Source of the DNA: Solwaraspora sp. WMMD791
GTDB lineage: Bacteria; Actinomycetota; Actinomycetes; Mycobacteriales; Micromonosporaceae
Direction: 5' to 3'
DNA: 64,000 nt
NCBI RefSeq assembly: GCF_029581195.1
Contig: NZ_CP120737.1
Location: forward strand, 6,797,001 to 6,861,000
Position numbers and translations under genes: made by a program. Under the pieces are notes generated by a model that ran no database searches, was not told where the DNA came from, and saw only the letters and a list, made by a program, of their open reading frames with translations. This document shows, piece by piece, positions 26,606 through 36,163 of this stretch. How positions within the stretch are numbered: the stretch's first letter is position 1; each line of letters opens with the position of its first letter.

Positions 26606-27912
26606 CCCCGCCCGGCGGCGGCGTACCGCCCGGCGGCGCACCGGCGGTCGGTGCCGGCGTGCCCGACCGGGCGGGCACGGAACACCCCCGGTGGCGGCAG
26701 TTGCGCGCTGGTCTACGCTCGCCCCGGCCGACGCTGCGGCTGCGGCTCACCCTGTTCAACGGGGTGCTGCTGGTCGGCGCGCTGTCGGCCTTCGTGCTGC
26801 TCTCCTGGTTGCTGGTGACCGACGCGCTGCGGCCGGCCGAGCACCTGGCCCCGGGTACGGTGGTGGTGCTCACCGACGGGCGGGAGCTCGACGCCGCCAC
26901 GTGGCAGGACCAGATCGCCGACCAGGCTTCCCGGGAACTGCTGGCCAAGGCCCTGGTCGCGTTGGTCGCGATCAGCGCGGTCGGGGTGCTCGGCGCGTAC
27001 GCCGTGGTCGGCCGGGCGTTGCGTCCGCTGCAACAGGTGACCTCGACCGCTCGCCGGCTCGGTGAGCAGACGTTGGACCAGCGGATCCGCTATGCCGGTG
27101 CCGGGGACGAGGTGGCGGAGCTGGCGGCGACCTTCGACGACATGCTGGACCGGCTCAGCGCGGCGTTCGAGGCGCAGAAACGGTTCGTCGCCAACGCCTC
27201 CCACGAGCTGCGGACACCGCTGGCCGTGATGCGTACCGAGGTCGACGTGACGATGGCCGACGACACCGCCGACGTGGCCGAGTACCGGCGGATGGCCACG
27301 GTGGTGCGCGACGCCTCCGAGCGGGCCAACGGGCTGGTCGACGCGTTGCTGGTGCTGGCCAGCAGCGAGGCGCAGTCCGGGCGGCGGCTGGTCCGCAAGG
27401 TGCCGGCGGACCTGTCCGACGGGGTCTGCGCGGCGTTGTCGGCCATGCAGGTGGAGACCCGCCGGCTCAAGCTGGACGTGCGGACCGCGCTGGATCCGGC
27501 GGTGGTCGTCGGGGACCCGAGTCTGCTGGAGCGGCTGGCCGGCAACCTGATCGAGAACGCGGTCCGCTACAACCACCTGCACGGGCGGCTGTGGGCCCGC
27601 ACCGGCAGCCACGGACCGCACGTGTACCTGCTGGTCGGCAACACCGGATTCGAGGTGGACCAGGCTGACGTACCGGGCCTGTTCGAGCCGTTCCGGCGGG
27701 GTGGTCGGGAGCGCACCGGAGCCCGCGGCTCCGGGCTGGGGCTGTCGATCGTCCGGGCGGTGGCGGCCGCGCACGGTGGCACGGTGTCGGCAGTGGCCCA
27801 GCCCGGCGGCGGCCTGGAGGTCACGGTGACCCTGCCGGCCGCCGACGACGCGCCAGGCATGGCTGGCGCACCGGGTGACGCCGCCGGCCCCCGGGCGGTG
27901 CGCGCCGGCTGA
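26602..27912 (+). CDS. Sensor histidine kinase
   Basis: 436 residues; its GTG overlaps the response regulator stop (GTGA). It has two membrane helices (LFNGVLLVGALSAFVLLSWLLV, about 52-73, and ALVALVAISAVGVLGAYAVVG, about 115-135) with a short ~40-residue external loop, then a HAMP domain (ALRPLQQVTSTARRLG), the HisKA dimerisation helix with phospho-acceptor His201 in FVANASHELRTPL, and a HATPase_c domain with N-box NLIENAVRYN and SGLGLSIVRAVAAAHGG. The small external loop suggests it senses membrane state or a partner such as the upstream beta-propeller protein rather than a soluble ligand. Confidence 0.92.
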   Translation: MTPPGGGVPPGGAPAVGAGVPDRAGTEHPRWRQLRAGLRSPRPTLRLRLTLFNGVLLVGALSAFVLLSWLLVTDALRPAEHLAPGTVVVLTDGRELDAATWQDQIADQASRELLAKALVALVAISAVGVLGAYAVVGRALRPLQQVTSTARRLGEQTLDQRIRYAGAGDEVAELAATFDDMLDRLSAAFEAQKRFVANASHELRTPLAVMRTEVDVTMADDTADVAEYRRMATVVRDASERANGLVDALLVLASSEAQSGRRLVRKVPADLSDGVCAALSAMQVETRRLKLDVRTALDPAVVVGDPSLLERLAGNLIENAVRYNHLHGRLWARTGSHGPHVYLLVGNTGFEVDQADVPGLFEPFRRGGRERTGARGSGLGLSIVRAVAAAHGGTVSAVAQPGGGLEVTVTLPAADDAPGMAGAPGDAAGPRAVRAG

Positions 27913-27963
27913 TCGGCGTCGCGCCTTGGCCGGTCCACCGGTGGCGCCGGCGGGCTGATCGTC

Positions 27964-28000
27964 GCACCGCCGGCGCGACGGGTGGTCGCACCGGCGGTGC
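27964..28000. terminator. Bidirectional hairpin between the histidine kinase and fadB
   Basis: GCACCGCCGG at 27964-27973 pairs perfectly with CCGGCGGTGC at 27991-28000 over a 17-nt loop. It lies between two convergent stop codons (27912 and 28051). There is no T-tract. Confidence 0.5.
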
Positions 28001-28050
28001 GGCGGCACGGCGGCGGGTCGGGTGTGGCCCGCGCCGTACGGCGGGTGGGG

Positions 28051-30120
28051 TCAGGCCGGCAGGCTGGCCACTCCGGCCGGCAGGAACCGGCGGCCGGTGA
28101 CCCGTTCGGCGGTGCCGGTGCGGTCCAGGTACGGGGTGATACCGCCGAGGTGGAACGGCCATCCCGCACCGAGCAGCAGACACAGGTCGATGTCGTGTGG
28201 TTCGGCGACGACGCCCTCGTCGAGCATCAGCCGGACCTCCTGCGCCAGCGCGTCCAGTGCCCGCTGCCGGACCTGCTCGGCCTCCAGCGGCTGCGACCCG
28301 ACCACCAACAGCTCGGCGATCGCCGGGTTGATCTCGTCGTCGACCATCAGCGGCAGCCCGGACTCGGCGATCCGCCGCAGGTTGTCGCTGACCGCGAACC
28401 GGTCCGGGTACGCGGCGTGCAGCGTACCGGCGACGTGGTGGGCGACCGGCGGGCCGACCAGTTGCAGCAGGGCCAGTGGCCGCATCGGCAGCCCGAGCGG
28501 GTCCAGCGCGCTGTCGGCGACGGCCGGCGGGGTGCCGGCGTCGACGGCGGCGAAGATCTCTCCCAGGAACCGGGTCAGCAACCGGTTGACGACGAACGCT
28601 GGCGCGTCGCTGACCAGGACGCAGGACTTGCGTAGCTGCTTGCCGACGGCGAACGCGGTGGCGAGGGTGGCGTCGTCGGTCCGCTCGCTCCGGACGATCT
28701 CCAGCAGCGGCAGTACGGCGACCGGGTTGAAGAAGTGGAAGCCGACGACCCGCTCGGGGTGGGCCAGCTCGGCCGCCATCTCCGAGACCGACAGCGACGA
28801 GGTGTTCGTCGCCAGGATCGTCTCCGGGGAGACGATCGCCTCCACCTCGGCCCACACCTGCTTCTTGACCTTGAGGTCCTCGAAGACGGCCTCGATGACG
28901 AAGTCGGCGTCGGCGAAGGCGGCCTTGTCGACCGAGCCGCTGACCAGGGCCAGCAGCTTGGCGGCGGTCCCGGTGTCCATCCGCCCCTTGCCGACCTGCT
29001 TCTCGATCTCAGCGTGCACGTAGCCCACGCCGGCGTCGACCCGGGCCTGGTCGAGATCGGTGAGGACCACCGGCACCTGCAGCCGCCGGGCGAACAGCAG
29101 CGCCAGTTGGGACGCCATCAGGCCGGCACCGACAATGCCCACCTTGGTCACCGGCCGGGCCAGCTCCGCCGACGGTGCACCGGCCGGCCGCTTCGCCCGT
29201 CGCTGGACCAGATCGAAGGCGTACAGCCCGCTGCGCAGCTCCGGGGAGACGATCAGGTCGGCCAGCGCCTCGTCCTCGGCGGCGGTGCCATCGGCGAACG
29301 GGGTCTCCTTGGCCAGGGCGAGCAGGTCCAGGGCCCGGTACGCGGCCGGCACGGCGCCGTGCAGCCGCTGGTCGAGCTGGTGGCGGGCAAAGTAGAGCAC
29401 GCCGTCCCACATCTCCCGGTCGATCTCCGGGCGGGTGACGGTGATCTCGTCGCGGACGACGGCCGCCGCCCACTCCAACGAGCGCTCCAGGAAGTCCGCC
29501 GGTTCCAGCAGGATGTCGGCGATGCCCATGTCGGCGGCCTGCTTCGGCTTGAGCATCTTGTTCTGCATCAGCGGGTTCTGGATGATCACCTGCGCGGCGG
29601 CCGGGATGCCGATCAGGTTCGGCAGCAGCTGGGTGCCACCCCAGCCGGGGATCAGTCCGAGGGAGACCTCCGGCAGCGCCAGCGCGGCGGCGCCACCGGA
29701 CAGCGTCCGGTAGTGGCAGTGCAGGGCCAGCTCCAGGCCCCCGCCCATGGCGGCGCCGTTGACGAAGGCGAAGGTCGGCACCGCACTGTCGCGCAGCCGG
29801 GCGAAGACCTGGTGGCCGAGGCGGCCGATCTGCAGGCCCTGGTCGCGGCTGGTGACCATCGGCATGGCGGTCAGGTCGGCGCCCACACAGAAGATGTACG
29901 GCTTGCCGGTGATCGCGACGAAGGCGGGTTCGCCGGCCAGCGCCTCGGTGATCGCGGCGTCCAGGCTGGCCAGTCCGGCCGGCCCGAGGGTGTTGGGCTT
30001 GCGGTGGTCCAGGCCGTTGTCCAGGGTGATCAGCGCGGCCGGTCGGTCCAGGCCGGGTACCCTCACCTGGCGTACCAGGGCCTTGGTGACCAGTTCCTGG
30101 GGGTTCTCCAACGCCGCCAT
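28051..30120 (-). CDS. fadB: Fatty-acid oxidation multifunctional enzyme: enoyl-CoA hydratase/3-hydroxyacyl-CoA dehydrogenase
   Basis: 689 residues, the size of FadB/FadJ alpha subunits. The N-terminal crotonase part has FVAITGKPYIFCVGADLTAM (oxyanion hole) and FAFVNGAAMGGGLELALHCHY, and PEVSLGLIPGWGGTQLLP with the catalytic Glu. The dehydrogenase part starts near 323 with KVGIVGAGLMASQLALLFA (NAD site; usual GxGxMG reads GAGLMA) and has LATNTSSLSVSEMA and VGFHFFNPV with the catalytic His. It performs steps 2 and 3 of beta-oxidation. The ATG overlaps the thiolase stop (TGATG). Confidence 0.93.
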   Translation of the reverse strand: MAALENPQELVTKALVRQVRVPGLDRPAALITLDNGLDHRKPNTLGPAGLASLDAAITEALAGEPAFVAITGKPYIFCVGADLTAMPMVTSRDQGLQIGRLGHQVFARLRDSAVPTFAFVNGAAMGGGLELALHCHYRTLSGGAAALALPEVSLGLIPGWGGTQLLPNLIGIPAAAQVIIQNPLMQNKMLKPKQAADMGIADILLEPADFLERSLEWAAAVVRDEITVTRPEIDREMWDGVLYFARHQLDQRLHGAVPAAYRALDLLALAKETPFADGTAAEDEALADLIVSPELRSGLYAFDLVQRRAKRPAGAPSAELARPVTKVGIVGAGLMASQLALLFARRLQVPVVLTDLDQARVDAGVGYVHAEIEKQVGKGRMDTGTAAKLLALVSGSVDKAAFADADFVIEAVFEDLKVKKQVWAEVEAIVSPETILATNTSSLSVSEMAAELAHPERVVGFHFFNPVAVLPLLEIVRSERTDDATLATAFAVGKQLRKSCVLVSDAPAFVVNRLLTRFLGEIFAAVDAGTPPAVADSALDPLGLPMRPLALLQLVGPPVAHHVAGTLHAAYPDRFAVSDNLRRIAESGLPLMVDDEINPAIAELLVVGSQPLEAEQVRQRALDALAQEVRLMLDEGVVAEPHDIDLCLLLGAGWPFHLGGITPYLDRTGTAERVTGRRFLPAGVASLPA

Positions 30121-31334
30121 CAGTTGCCGCCCTCCTGCTGCTGCGCCGAACCGGTCCAGGCCGGGTTCTCCCAGATGACCGTGCCGCCCATGCCGATCCC
30201 GATGCACATCGCGGTGACGCCGTAGCGCACCTCGGGGTGCTCGGCGAACTGCCGGGCCAGCTGGGTCATCAGCCGTACGCCGGACGACGCCAGCGGGTGC
30301 CCGATCGCGATGGCGCCGCCCCACGGGTTGACCCGGGGGTCGTCGTCGGCGATGCCGAAGTGGTCGAGGAAGGCGAGCACCTGGATCGCGAAGGCCTCGT
30401 TGAGCTCGAACAGGCCGATGTCGTCGATGCTCAGCCCGGCCAGTCGCAGCGCCTTTTCGGTCGACGGGATCGGCCCGACCCCCATCACCTCCGGCTCGAC
30501 GCCGACGAAGCCGTACGAGACCAGCCGCATCGCGACCGGCAGGCCCAGCTCCCGGGCGACGTCCTCGGCGGCGATCAGGCTGGCGGTGGCGCCGTCGTTG
30601 AGCCCGGCGGCGTTGCCGGCGGTCACCCGACCGTGCGGCCGGAACGGGGTCTTGAGGGTGGCCAGCTTCTCCAGCGAGGTCTCCCGGGGAGCCTCGTCGA
30701 CGGTGGCCAGCCCCCAGCCGGTCTCCGGGTCGCGGATCGCCACCGGGACCAGGTCGGGCTGCAGCTTGCCGTTGGCGTACGCCTTGGCGGTCTTGATCTG
30801 CGAGGCCAGCGCGTACGCGTCGGTGCGCGCCTTGGTGATGCCGGGTACGCGGTCGTGCAGGTTCTCCGCGGTGGCCCCCATCACCAGGGCGGACGGGTCG
30901 ACCAGCTTCTCGGCGAGGATGCGGGGGTTCGGGTCGACCCCTTCACCCATCGGGTGCCGGCCCATGTGCTCGACCCCGCCAGCGACGGCGACGTCGTAGG
31001 CGCCCATGGCGATGCCGCCGGCGACCGAGGTGACCGCGGTCATCGCGCCGGCGCACATCCGGTCGATGGCGAAGCCGGGTACGGTCTTGGGCAGCCCGGC
31101 GAGCAGGGCGGCGGTGCGGCCGATGGTCAGCCCCTGGTCGCCGGTCTGGGTGGTGGCGGCGATCGCGACCTCCTCGACCCGGTCGGGGGGGAGTTGCGGA
31201 TTGCGCCGCAGCAGCTCGCGGATGCAGCGGATGACGAGGTCGTCGGCGCGGGTGTGGGCGTACATCCCGCCGGCCTTGCCGAACGGGGTGCGGACGCCGT
31301 CGACGAAGACGACATCCCGGACTTCACGCGGCAC
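30120..31334 (-). CDS. fadA: Acetyl-CoA acyltransferase (3-ketoacyl-CoA thiolase)
   Basis: 404 residues from the GTG at 31334, six bases after AAGGAGG. Thiolase motifs: the nucleophilic Cys in IDRMCAGAMTAVTSVAGG near residue 90, GVEHMGRHPMGEG, NEAFAIQVLAF with the catalytic Asn, NPWGGAIAIGHPLASSG with the catalytic His, and the C-terminal CIGIGMGGTVIWE carrying the second Cys. It cleaves 3-ketoacyl-CoA, the last step of beta-oxidation, and heads the fadA-fadB operon. A palindrome near 31381 may be the operator. Confidence 0.95.
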   Translation of the reverse strand: MPREVRDVVFVDGVRTPFGKAGGMYAHTRADDLVIRCIRELLRRNPQLPPDRVEEVAIAATTQTGDQGLTIGRTAALLAGLPKTVPGFAIDRMCAGAMTAVTSVAGGIAMGAYDVAVAGGVEHMGRHPMGEGVDPNPRILAEKLVDPSALVMGATAENLHDRVPGITKARTDAYALASQIKTAKAYANGKLQPDLVPVAIRDPETGWGLATVDEAPRETSLEKLATLKTPFRPHGRVTAGNAAGLNDGATASLIAAEDVARELGLPVAMRLVSYGFVGVEPEVMGVGPIPSTEKALRLAGLSIDDIGLFELNEAFAIQVLAFLDHFGIADDDPRVNPWGGAIAIGHPLASSGVRLMTQLARQFAEHPEVRYGVTAMCIGIGMGGTVIWENPAWTGSAQQQEGGN

Positions 31335-31377
31335 GATGGGCCTCCTTGGCGGGCCGGGGTACGCGGGGCAGACCTCA

Positions 31378-31394
31378 ATGCTACTTGTCGGTAA
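31378..31394 (-). promoter_or_regulatory. Possible TetR-type operator overlapping a -10 of the fadAB operon
   Basis: CTACTTGTCGGTAA (31381-31394) is an imperfect palindrome of YTAC-N6-GTAR form, the shape used by TetR-type fatty-acid regulators. It overlaps TAGCAT on the minus strand (31383-31378), a possible -10 placed 44 nt before the fadA GTG. The -35 is weak. Confidence 0.35.
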
Positions 31395-31579
31395 CTATCG
31401 CACGTGGGGCGACCCGGTGTGGTCCGGGCCACACCGGGTGCCCCAGGTGTGGGTCCATCCCACTCGGGTAGCCTGTTGCCACTCGCACGGGCCCAACCGG
31501 ACAGCACGCCCCGATCGTCGCGAACCGGTTGCCGGGGGCGGACCGCCGACCGGCCCGACCGACACGGAGGAGACGCGCG

Positions 31580-32581
31580 GTGAAGGTTCTGATCGCGGGG
31601 GGCGCGGGTTTCATCGGCTCCACGATCGCTTCCGCCTGCCTGGACGAGGGCCATGTGCCCGTGCTGCTGGACAACCTGGTGACCGGGCGCATCGAGTTCA
31701 CCCGCGACCGGATCTTCTACCAGGGCGACATCGCCGACGGGGAGCTGGTCGACCGGGTCTTCGCCGACCACCCGGACATCGACGCCGTGGTGCACGCAGC
31801 CGCGCTCATCGTGGTCCCCGAGTCGGTCGCCGAGCCGCTGCGCTACTACCGCGAAAACGTCGCCAAGTCGATCGACTTCATCGAGCACGTGGTCCGCAAC
31901 GGTGCCCAGCGGTACCTGTTCAGCTCGTCGGCGTCGATCTACCGGCCCGGCGAGGACTTCTCCGTCGACGAGTCCTCGGCGTTGGAGCCCACCAGCCCGT
32001 ACGCCCGGACCAAGGCCGTCATGGAGATGTTGCTGGCCGACTGCGCCGCCGCGCTGCCGCTGCGGGCACTGTCGCTGCGCTACTTCAACCCGATCGGCGC
32101 GGATCCGCAGCTGCGGACCGGGCTGCAGATCCGTCAGCCCACGCACGTGCTGGGGCGGCTGATCACTGCGGTCGAGACCGGTGCCGAGTTCAGCATCACC
32201 GGCGTGGACTGGCCCACCCGCGACGGCTCGGGCATCCGCGACTACATCCACGTCTGGGACCTCGCCCGGGCCCACGTCCAGGCGCTGAACCGGTTCGACG
32301 AGATCCTGCCGCCCGGTGCCGACCAGCGCTACGACGTGCTCAACCTCGGCACCGGCGACGGCACCACCGTCCGCGAGTTCGTCGAGGCGTTCCGCTCGGT
32401 CGTGGACCGGCCGTTGCGGGTCAGCGTCACCGGCCCTCGGCCGGGGGACGCCGCCGGCTCCTACACCCGCAGCGTGCGTGCCCGGCAGCTGCTGGACTGG
32501 AAGCCGGAGCTGTCGATCGCCGACGGAATCCGACACTCGTTGGCCTGGTCGGCCAAGCGTGACGAGGTGCTCGGTAGCTGA
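31580..32581 (+). CDS. galE: UDP-glucose 4-epimerase
   Basis: 333 residues from the GTG at 31580 (CGGAGGAG upstream). An extended SDR enzyme: GGAGFIGSTIASACL at residues 6-20 (NAD site), VVHAAALIVVPESV, FSSSASIYRPGED, and the catalytic Tyr141/Lys145 in SPYARTKAVMEM. LRYFNPIGADP and the C-terminal VTGPRPGDAAGSYT are typical of GalE. It interconverts UDP-glucose and UDP-galactose for cell-wall and exopolysaccharide synthesis. It is transcribed alone, divergent from fadAB. Confidence 0.88.
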   Translation: MKVLIAGGAGFIGSTIASACLDEGHVPVLLDNLVTGRIEFTRDRIFYQGDIADGELVDRVFADHPDIDAVVHAAALIVVPESVAEPLRYYRENVAKSIDFIEHVVRNGAQRYLFSSSASIYRPGEDFSVDESSALEPTSPYARTKAVMEMLLADCAAALPLRALSLRYFNPIGADPQLRTGLQIRQPTHVLGRLITAVETGAEFSITGVDWPTRDGSGIRDYIHVWDLARAHVQALNRFDEILPPGADQRYDVLNLGTGDGTTVREFVEAFRSVVDRPLRVSVTGPRPGDAAGSYTRSVRARQLLDWKPELSIADGIRHSLAWSAKRDEVLGS

Positions 32582-32701
32582 CCGGCCGAGTCGGGCCACT
32601 GACCGGCCGAGTCGGGTCACTGACCGGCGCGGTCCGGGCGACCGGGCCGACCGGCACCGGCGGGTGACCCGTCTACCAACCAGGTCACCCGTGCCGCCAG
32701 G

Positions 32702-34027
32702 TCACCCCTGTGGTACGCGCAGCGCCGTGGTCAGCTCGGCGACGATCAGCGACACCTGCCAGGCGCGGGCGCCGAACCCCCGCAACGTGGCCGCCACCGA
32801 CTCCTCGTCGAGATCCTCCGGCGGGGTCCAGGCCAGCCGGCGGATCGAATCCGGTGCGATCAGGTTCTCCGGCGGCAGCACATGCGCCGCCGCCGTGCGC
32901 ACCACGACCTCCCGGCAGCGCGCCAGCCTGGCCGCCGCCACCGGGTCGCGCTCCGCCCAGCGGTGCGGGGGCGGCGGCCCGTCCAACACGGGGGTCACCG
33001 GCAACGCGTCGTCGGGTAGCTCCCGGGCGGTGGCCAGCGCGTCCAGCCAGATGCGGGCCAGTCGGCGGACCGACCGGCCGTTGAAACCGGACAGCGCCAG
33101 CAGCGCCCGTTCGTCACGGGGATCCAGCTCGGCGGCCGCGACGATCGCCGCGTCCGGCAGCACACGGCCAGGTGCCGAGTCGCGGCGGGCGGCGATCTCG
33201 TCCCGGGCGTACCACAGGGCCCGTACCCGTGCCTGGGCCCGCGCACCGCGGACCCGGTGGATACCGGAGGTACGCCGCCAGGGTTCGGCCCGGACCTTCG
33301 GCGGCTGGCTGCCCCAGGCGACCAGCGCCGCGAACTCCTCGGCCGCCCAGTCCCACTTGCCCTGTCGCCGCAGCTCCGCCGCGAGGACGTCGCGCAGGTC
33401 GGTGAGCAGCTCGACGTCCAGCGCCGCGTAGGTCAGCCAGGACTCCGGCAGTGGCCGGGTCGACCAGTCGGCTGCGGAATGGTGCTTCTCCAGCGAGAAC
33501 CCGAGCAGGGCCTCGGTCAGCGCCGCCAGGCCGACCCGTTCGAAGCCGGCCAGCCGGGCGGCCAGCTCGGTGTCGAACAACCGGCGCGGCCGCAGCCCGA
33601 GATCGGCCAGGCAGGGCAGGTCCTGGCTGGCGGCGTGCAGCACCCACTCGGTGTCGGCGATGGCCGCGTCCAGGGTGGCCAGGTCCGGTAACGGCAGCGG
33701 GTCGATCAGCGCCGTACCGGCTCCGGCCCGGCGCAACTGCACCAGGTAGGCCCGTTGGCTGTAGCGGTATCCGGAGGCGCGTTCGGCGTCGACGGCGACC
33801 GGCCCGGTCCCGGCGGCGAAGCGGTCCACGACCTCGGCGAGGGCGTCGACGGTGGCCACCGGTGCGGGAGTGCCGTCGCGGGGAGCGGTCAGCGGTACGG
33901 GCCCGTCGGTCGGAGCGGAGGGAACCCCTGCGACCTCGGACGCCGCCGGTCGCTCCAGCGGGTGGTGCGGCTCGCTCCCTGCTGGGCGTTGCGCGGTCCG
34001 ACGGCGCAGGGGGGATTCGTCGGTCAC
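32702..34027 (-). CDS. rnd: Ribonuclease D with HRDC domain
   Basis: 441 residues. A disordered ~60-residue N-terminus is followed by a DEDD exonuclease domain: VAVDAERASGYRYSQRAYLVQLR (first D and E), HAASQDLPCLADLG (second D), and WLTYAALDVELLTDL (Tyr and last D, so DEDDy type). An HRDC helical domain follows (WYARDEIAARRDSAPGRVLPDAAIV). It trims 3' ends of tRNA precursors or other RNAs. The GTG at 34027 has TAGGGT six bases upstream and no SD site, so it is probably leaderless. Position matches Rv2681. Confidence 0.88.
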   Translation of the reverse strand: MTDESPLRRRTAQRPAGSEPHHPLERPAASEVAGVPSAPTDGPVPLTAPRDGTPAPVATVDALAEVVDRFAAGTGPVAVDAERASGYRYSQRAYLVQLRRAGAGTALIDPLPLPDLATLDAAIADTEWVLHAASQDLPCLADLGLRPRRLFDTELAARLAGFERVGLAALTEALLGFSLEKHHSAADWSTRPLPESWLTYAALDVELLTDLRDVLAAELRRQGKWDWAAEEFAALVAWGSQPPKVRAEPWRRTSGIHRVRGARAQARVRALWYARDEIAARRDSAPGRVLPDAAIVAAAELDPRDERALLALSGFNGRSVRRLARIWLDALATARELPDDALPVTPVLDGPPPPHRWAERDPVAAARLARCREVVVRTAAAHVLPPENLIAPDSIRRLAWTPPEDLDEESVAATLRGFGARAWQVSLIVAELTTALRVPQG

Positions 34028-34255
34028 CTGACAACCCTAGTGCCCGGCCTGCCGCCGACGACGCCAGGTCCGCCCGGCGCGTCGGCCCGCCGACCGCGGG
34101 CGTCCCCGTCGGCGCCGTGCCGGGCGGTCACCGCGGGCAATCAGGTGATCTCGGCGCACGGGGTGACGACAAATACCGTACTGCCCGGTACGGTCGTATC
34201 GCCGCTTCGGGCGGCAGGTGGGCCGGCTGCCGCAGTGGAGGAGAGGCTGCCAAGG

Positions 34256-35488
34256 ATGACCAGTGGGTACAACGCGCCCTTCGCGCCTGGTCCGGAGTCG
34301 ACGAGTCCGGAGCCGACAACCCCGCAGCTGCCCCGACCGGAGCCGACGAACGCGCCGCTGCCCGGTCCGCGTCACGCCGCACCCGCCACGCCTCCGGCGT
34401 TCGCACCGGGGGAGCCGCTGACGGGTCGGTCAGACAGCACGCCGCTACCGTCACGGGCCGGTCCGCCGCCGTGGCACACCGGCCCGCCCGCCGCCGCCCC
34501 GGACCCGTCGGCCGCGGCAGACCCGCTGACTGCCCCGGGCCGGGCGACCGCACCAGCCCAGCCGGGTGCGCCGCAACCGCCGACCGTACCGGGCTGGTCG
34601 GGCGCACCGGTCACCTTCGCCGCGCCGGCCCCGAGCGAGTTCACCTCGGCGGGCAGCGACAAACCCGGTTCGTGGGCCCCACCGGCGGACCAGCTGCGCC
34701 GGGTCGCACCACCTCGACGTGGCTGGCTGGCCGGCACCGCGCTGCTGCTGACGCTGGCGCTGGCCGGGGCCGTCGGATTCCAGGGCTACCAGATCCACCA
34801 GCTGACCGGTCGGCTCGCCGACGCCGACCAGCGGCTGGCCCAGGCCCAGGGCGCCGACGCCGAGCGGTTCGACCTGGTCGAGTCCCGTACCGGTGAGTTG
34901 GAGCGCGCGGTCGGCGCGGCCTTCAACCCCGAGGCGATCGCCGAGTCGGCGCTGCCCAGCGTGTTCCGCGTCGCCGCCGGCCGGTTCACCGGAACCGCCT
35001 TCGCCGTGGGCCCGGCCGGATCCGACGGCACCGACCTGCTGACCAACTACCACGTCGTCGAGTCGAGCTACCTGGCCGGCAACCGCCGGGTCTTCCTGGA
35101 ACGTGACGGGCAGCGGATCGAGGCGGCGATCGTCGCGGTGGACGACGAGATCGACGTCGCCCAGCTGCGCACCACCGAGTCGTACGCCGGGCTCGAGGCG
35201 GCGGTCGAGCCGGTCCGCTCCGGTCAGCAGATCGTCGTGGTGGGTGCCCCGCTCGGGCTCGCCGACAGCGTCACCATCGGCGTGGTCAGCGCCTACCGGG
35301 AGGCCGACGACGGCTCGGGACCGGTCATCCAGTTCGACGCACCGATCAACCCCGGCAACTCCGGCGGCCCGGTGATCAACAGCAGCAAGCAGGTGGTCGG
35401 CATCGCCACCGCGAAGGCCCGCGACGCCGAAGGGATCGGGCTGGCGGTGCCGATCCAGACCGCCTGCGAGGCGTTCGACCTGTGCTGA
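34256..35488 (+). CDS. Membrane-anchored trypsin-like serine protease, HtrA-related without PDZ
   Basis: 410 residues from the ATG at 34256 (GGAGGAGAGG, then AAGG). About 150 cytosolic residues are Pro/Ala-rich and disordered; a single helix (GWLAGTALLLTLALAGAVGF, near 157-176) is followed by a short coiled coil (LTGRLADADQRLAQAQ) and an extracellular S1C protease domain. The triad is His near 265 in NYHVVE, Asp near 300 in DDEIDVAQL and Ser near 368 in GNSGGP. The chain stops right after the protease domain, so there is no PDZ domain. It probably works in envelope protein quality control. Confidence 0.88.
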   Translation: MTSGYNAPFAPGPESTSPEPTTPQLPRPEPTNAPLPGPRHAAPATPPAFAPGEPLTGRSDSTPLPSRAGPPPWHTGPPAAAPDPSAAADPLTAPGRATAPAQPGAPQPPTVPGWSGAPVTFAAPAPSEFTSAGSDKPGSWAPPADQLRRVAPPRRGWLAGTALLLTLALAGAVGFQGYQIHQLTGRLADADQRLAQAQGADAERFDLVESRTGELERAVGAAFNPEAIAESALPSVFRVAAGRFTGTAFAVGPAGSDGTDLLTNYHVVESSYLAGNRRVFLERDGQRIEAAIVAVDDEIDVAQLRTTESYAGLEAAVEPVRSGQQIVVVGAPLGLADSVTIGVVSAYREADDGSGPVIQFDAPINPGNSGGPVINSSKQVVGIATAKARDAEGIGLAVPIQTACEAFDLC

Positions 35489-35536
35489 TCCGCGTCCGCC
35501 CTGGGCGGGCGCGGGGCATGGCTGGGCAGCTGCCGG

Positions 35537-36109
35537 TCAGGCCGCGCCGGCCGGCCACCGGCCCGGCAGTACGGCCACCCCCGGGGGCGGCAGCCCGGCG
35601 GTGGACGCCAGCAGGTCACACCAGGCCAGCAGGTGGGCGCCGAGCGCGGTGGTGAGCGGGGTCCAGGAGGCCCGGATCTCGATGTCGCCGCCGGCCGGCT
35701 GACCGGCGAGCTCACCGAACCGGGTCGAACAGGTCTGGGTCACGGTGCCGCCGAGCGCGGTGTACGTCGCACCGTGCGCGTCGAGGCCGTCGGTCAACCA
35801 GGTCCATCCGACGCTGGGTAGCAGCGGATCGGCGACCAGGTCCACCTCGAGGTCGGCGGTGACGTAGGTCACCAGCCGCAGCGTGCCCTGCCAGGCGTCG
35901 TGCCCGGCCGGATCGTGCAGCAGGACCAGCCGACCGGTGGCGACCTCCTCGGCCGACCGCAGCACCGTGGCGCTCAGCGCGAACGCGTACGGTGCGAGCC
36001 GTTGCGGCGCACCGACCTCCTCGACCTGGATCTCCTGACGTGGAGTGGCCGCGCGCAGTCCGGCGACGGCGCGGTGGAACGCCTCGGGCAACGCGGTAAG
36101 GGGGGCCAT
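35537..36109 (-). CDS. DUF3000 family protein
   Basis: 190 residues. [62 protein letters not shown], and [10 protein letters not shown] are the conserved blocks of DUF3000, an actinobacterial family found next to hemE and RNase D (Rv2680 position). It is cytoplasmic with unknown function. The ATG at 36109 has TAGGCT six bases upstream (36121-36116) and no SD site: leaderless start. Confidence 0.85.
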   Translation of the reverse strand: MAPLTALPEAFHRAVAGLRAATPRQEIQVEEVGAPQRLAPYAFALSATVLRSAEEVATGRLVLLHDPAGHDAWQGTLRLVTYVTADLEVDLVADPLLPSVGWTWLTDGLDAHGATYTALGGTVTQTCSTRFGELAGQPAGGDIEIRASWTPLTTALGAHLLAWCDLLASTAGLPPPGVAVLPGRWPAGAA

Positions 36110-36163
36110 GACCGCAGCCTAGGCCGAACCCCGCGTCGGATGGGGCCCGGCACGCCGGTACCG

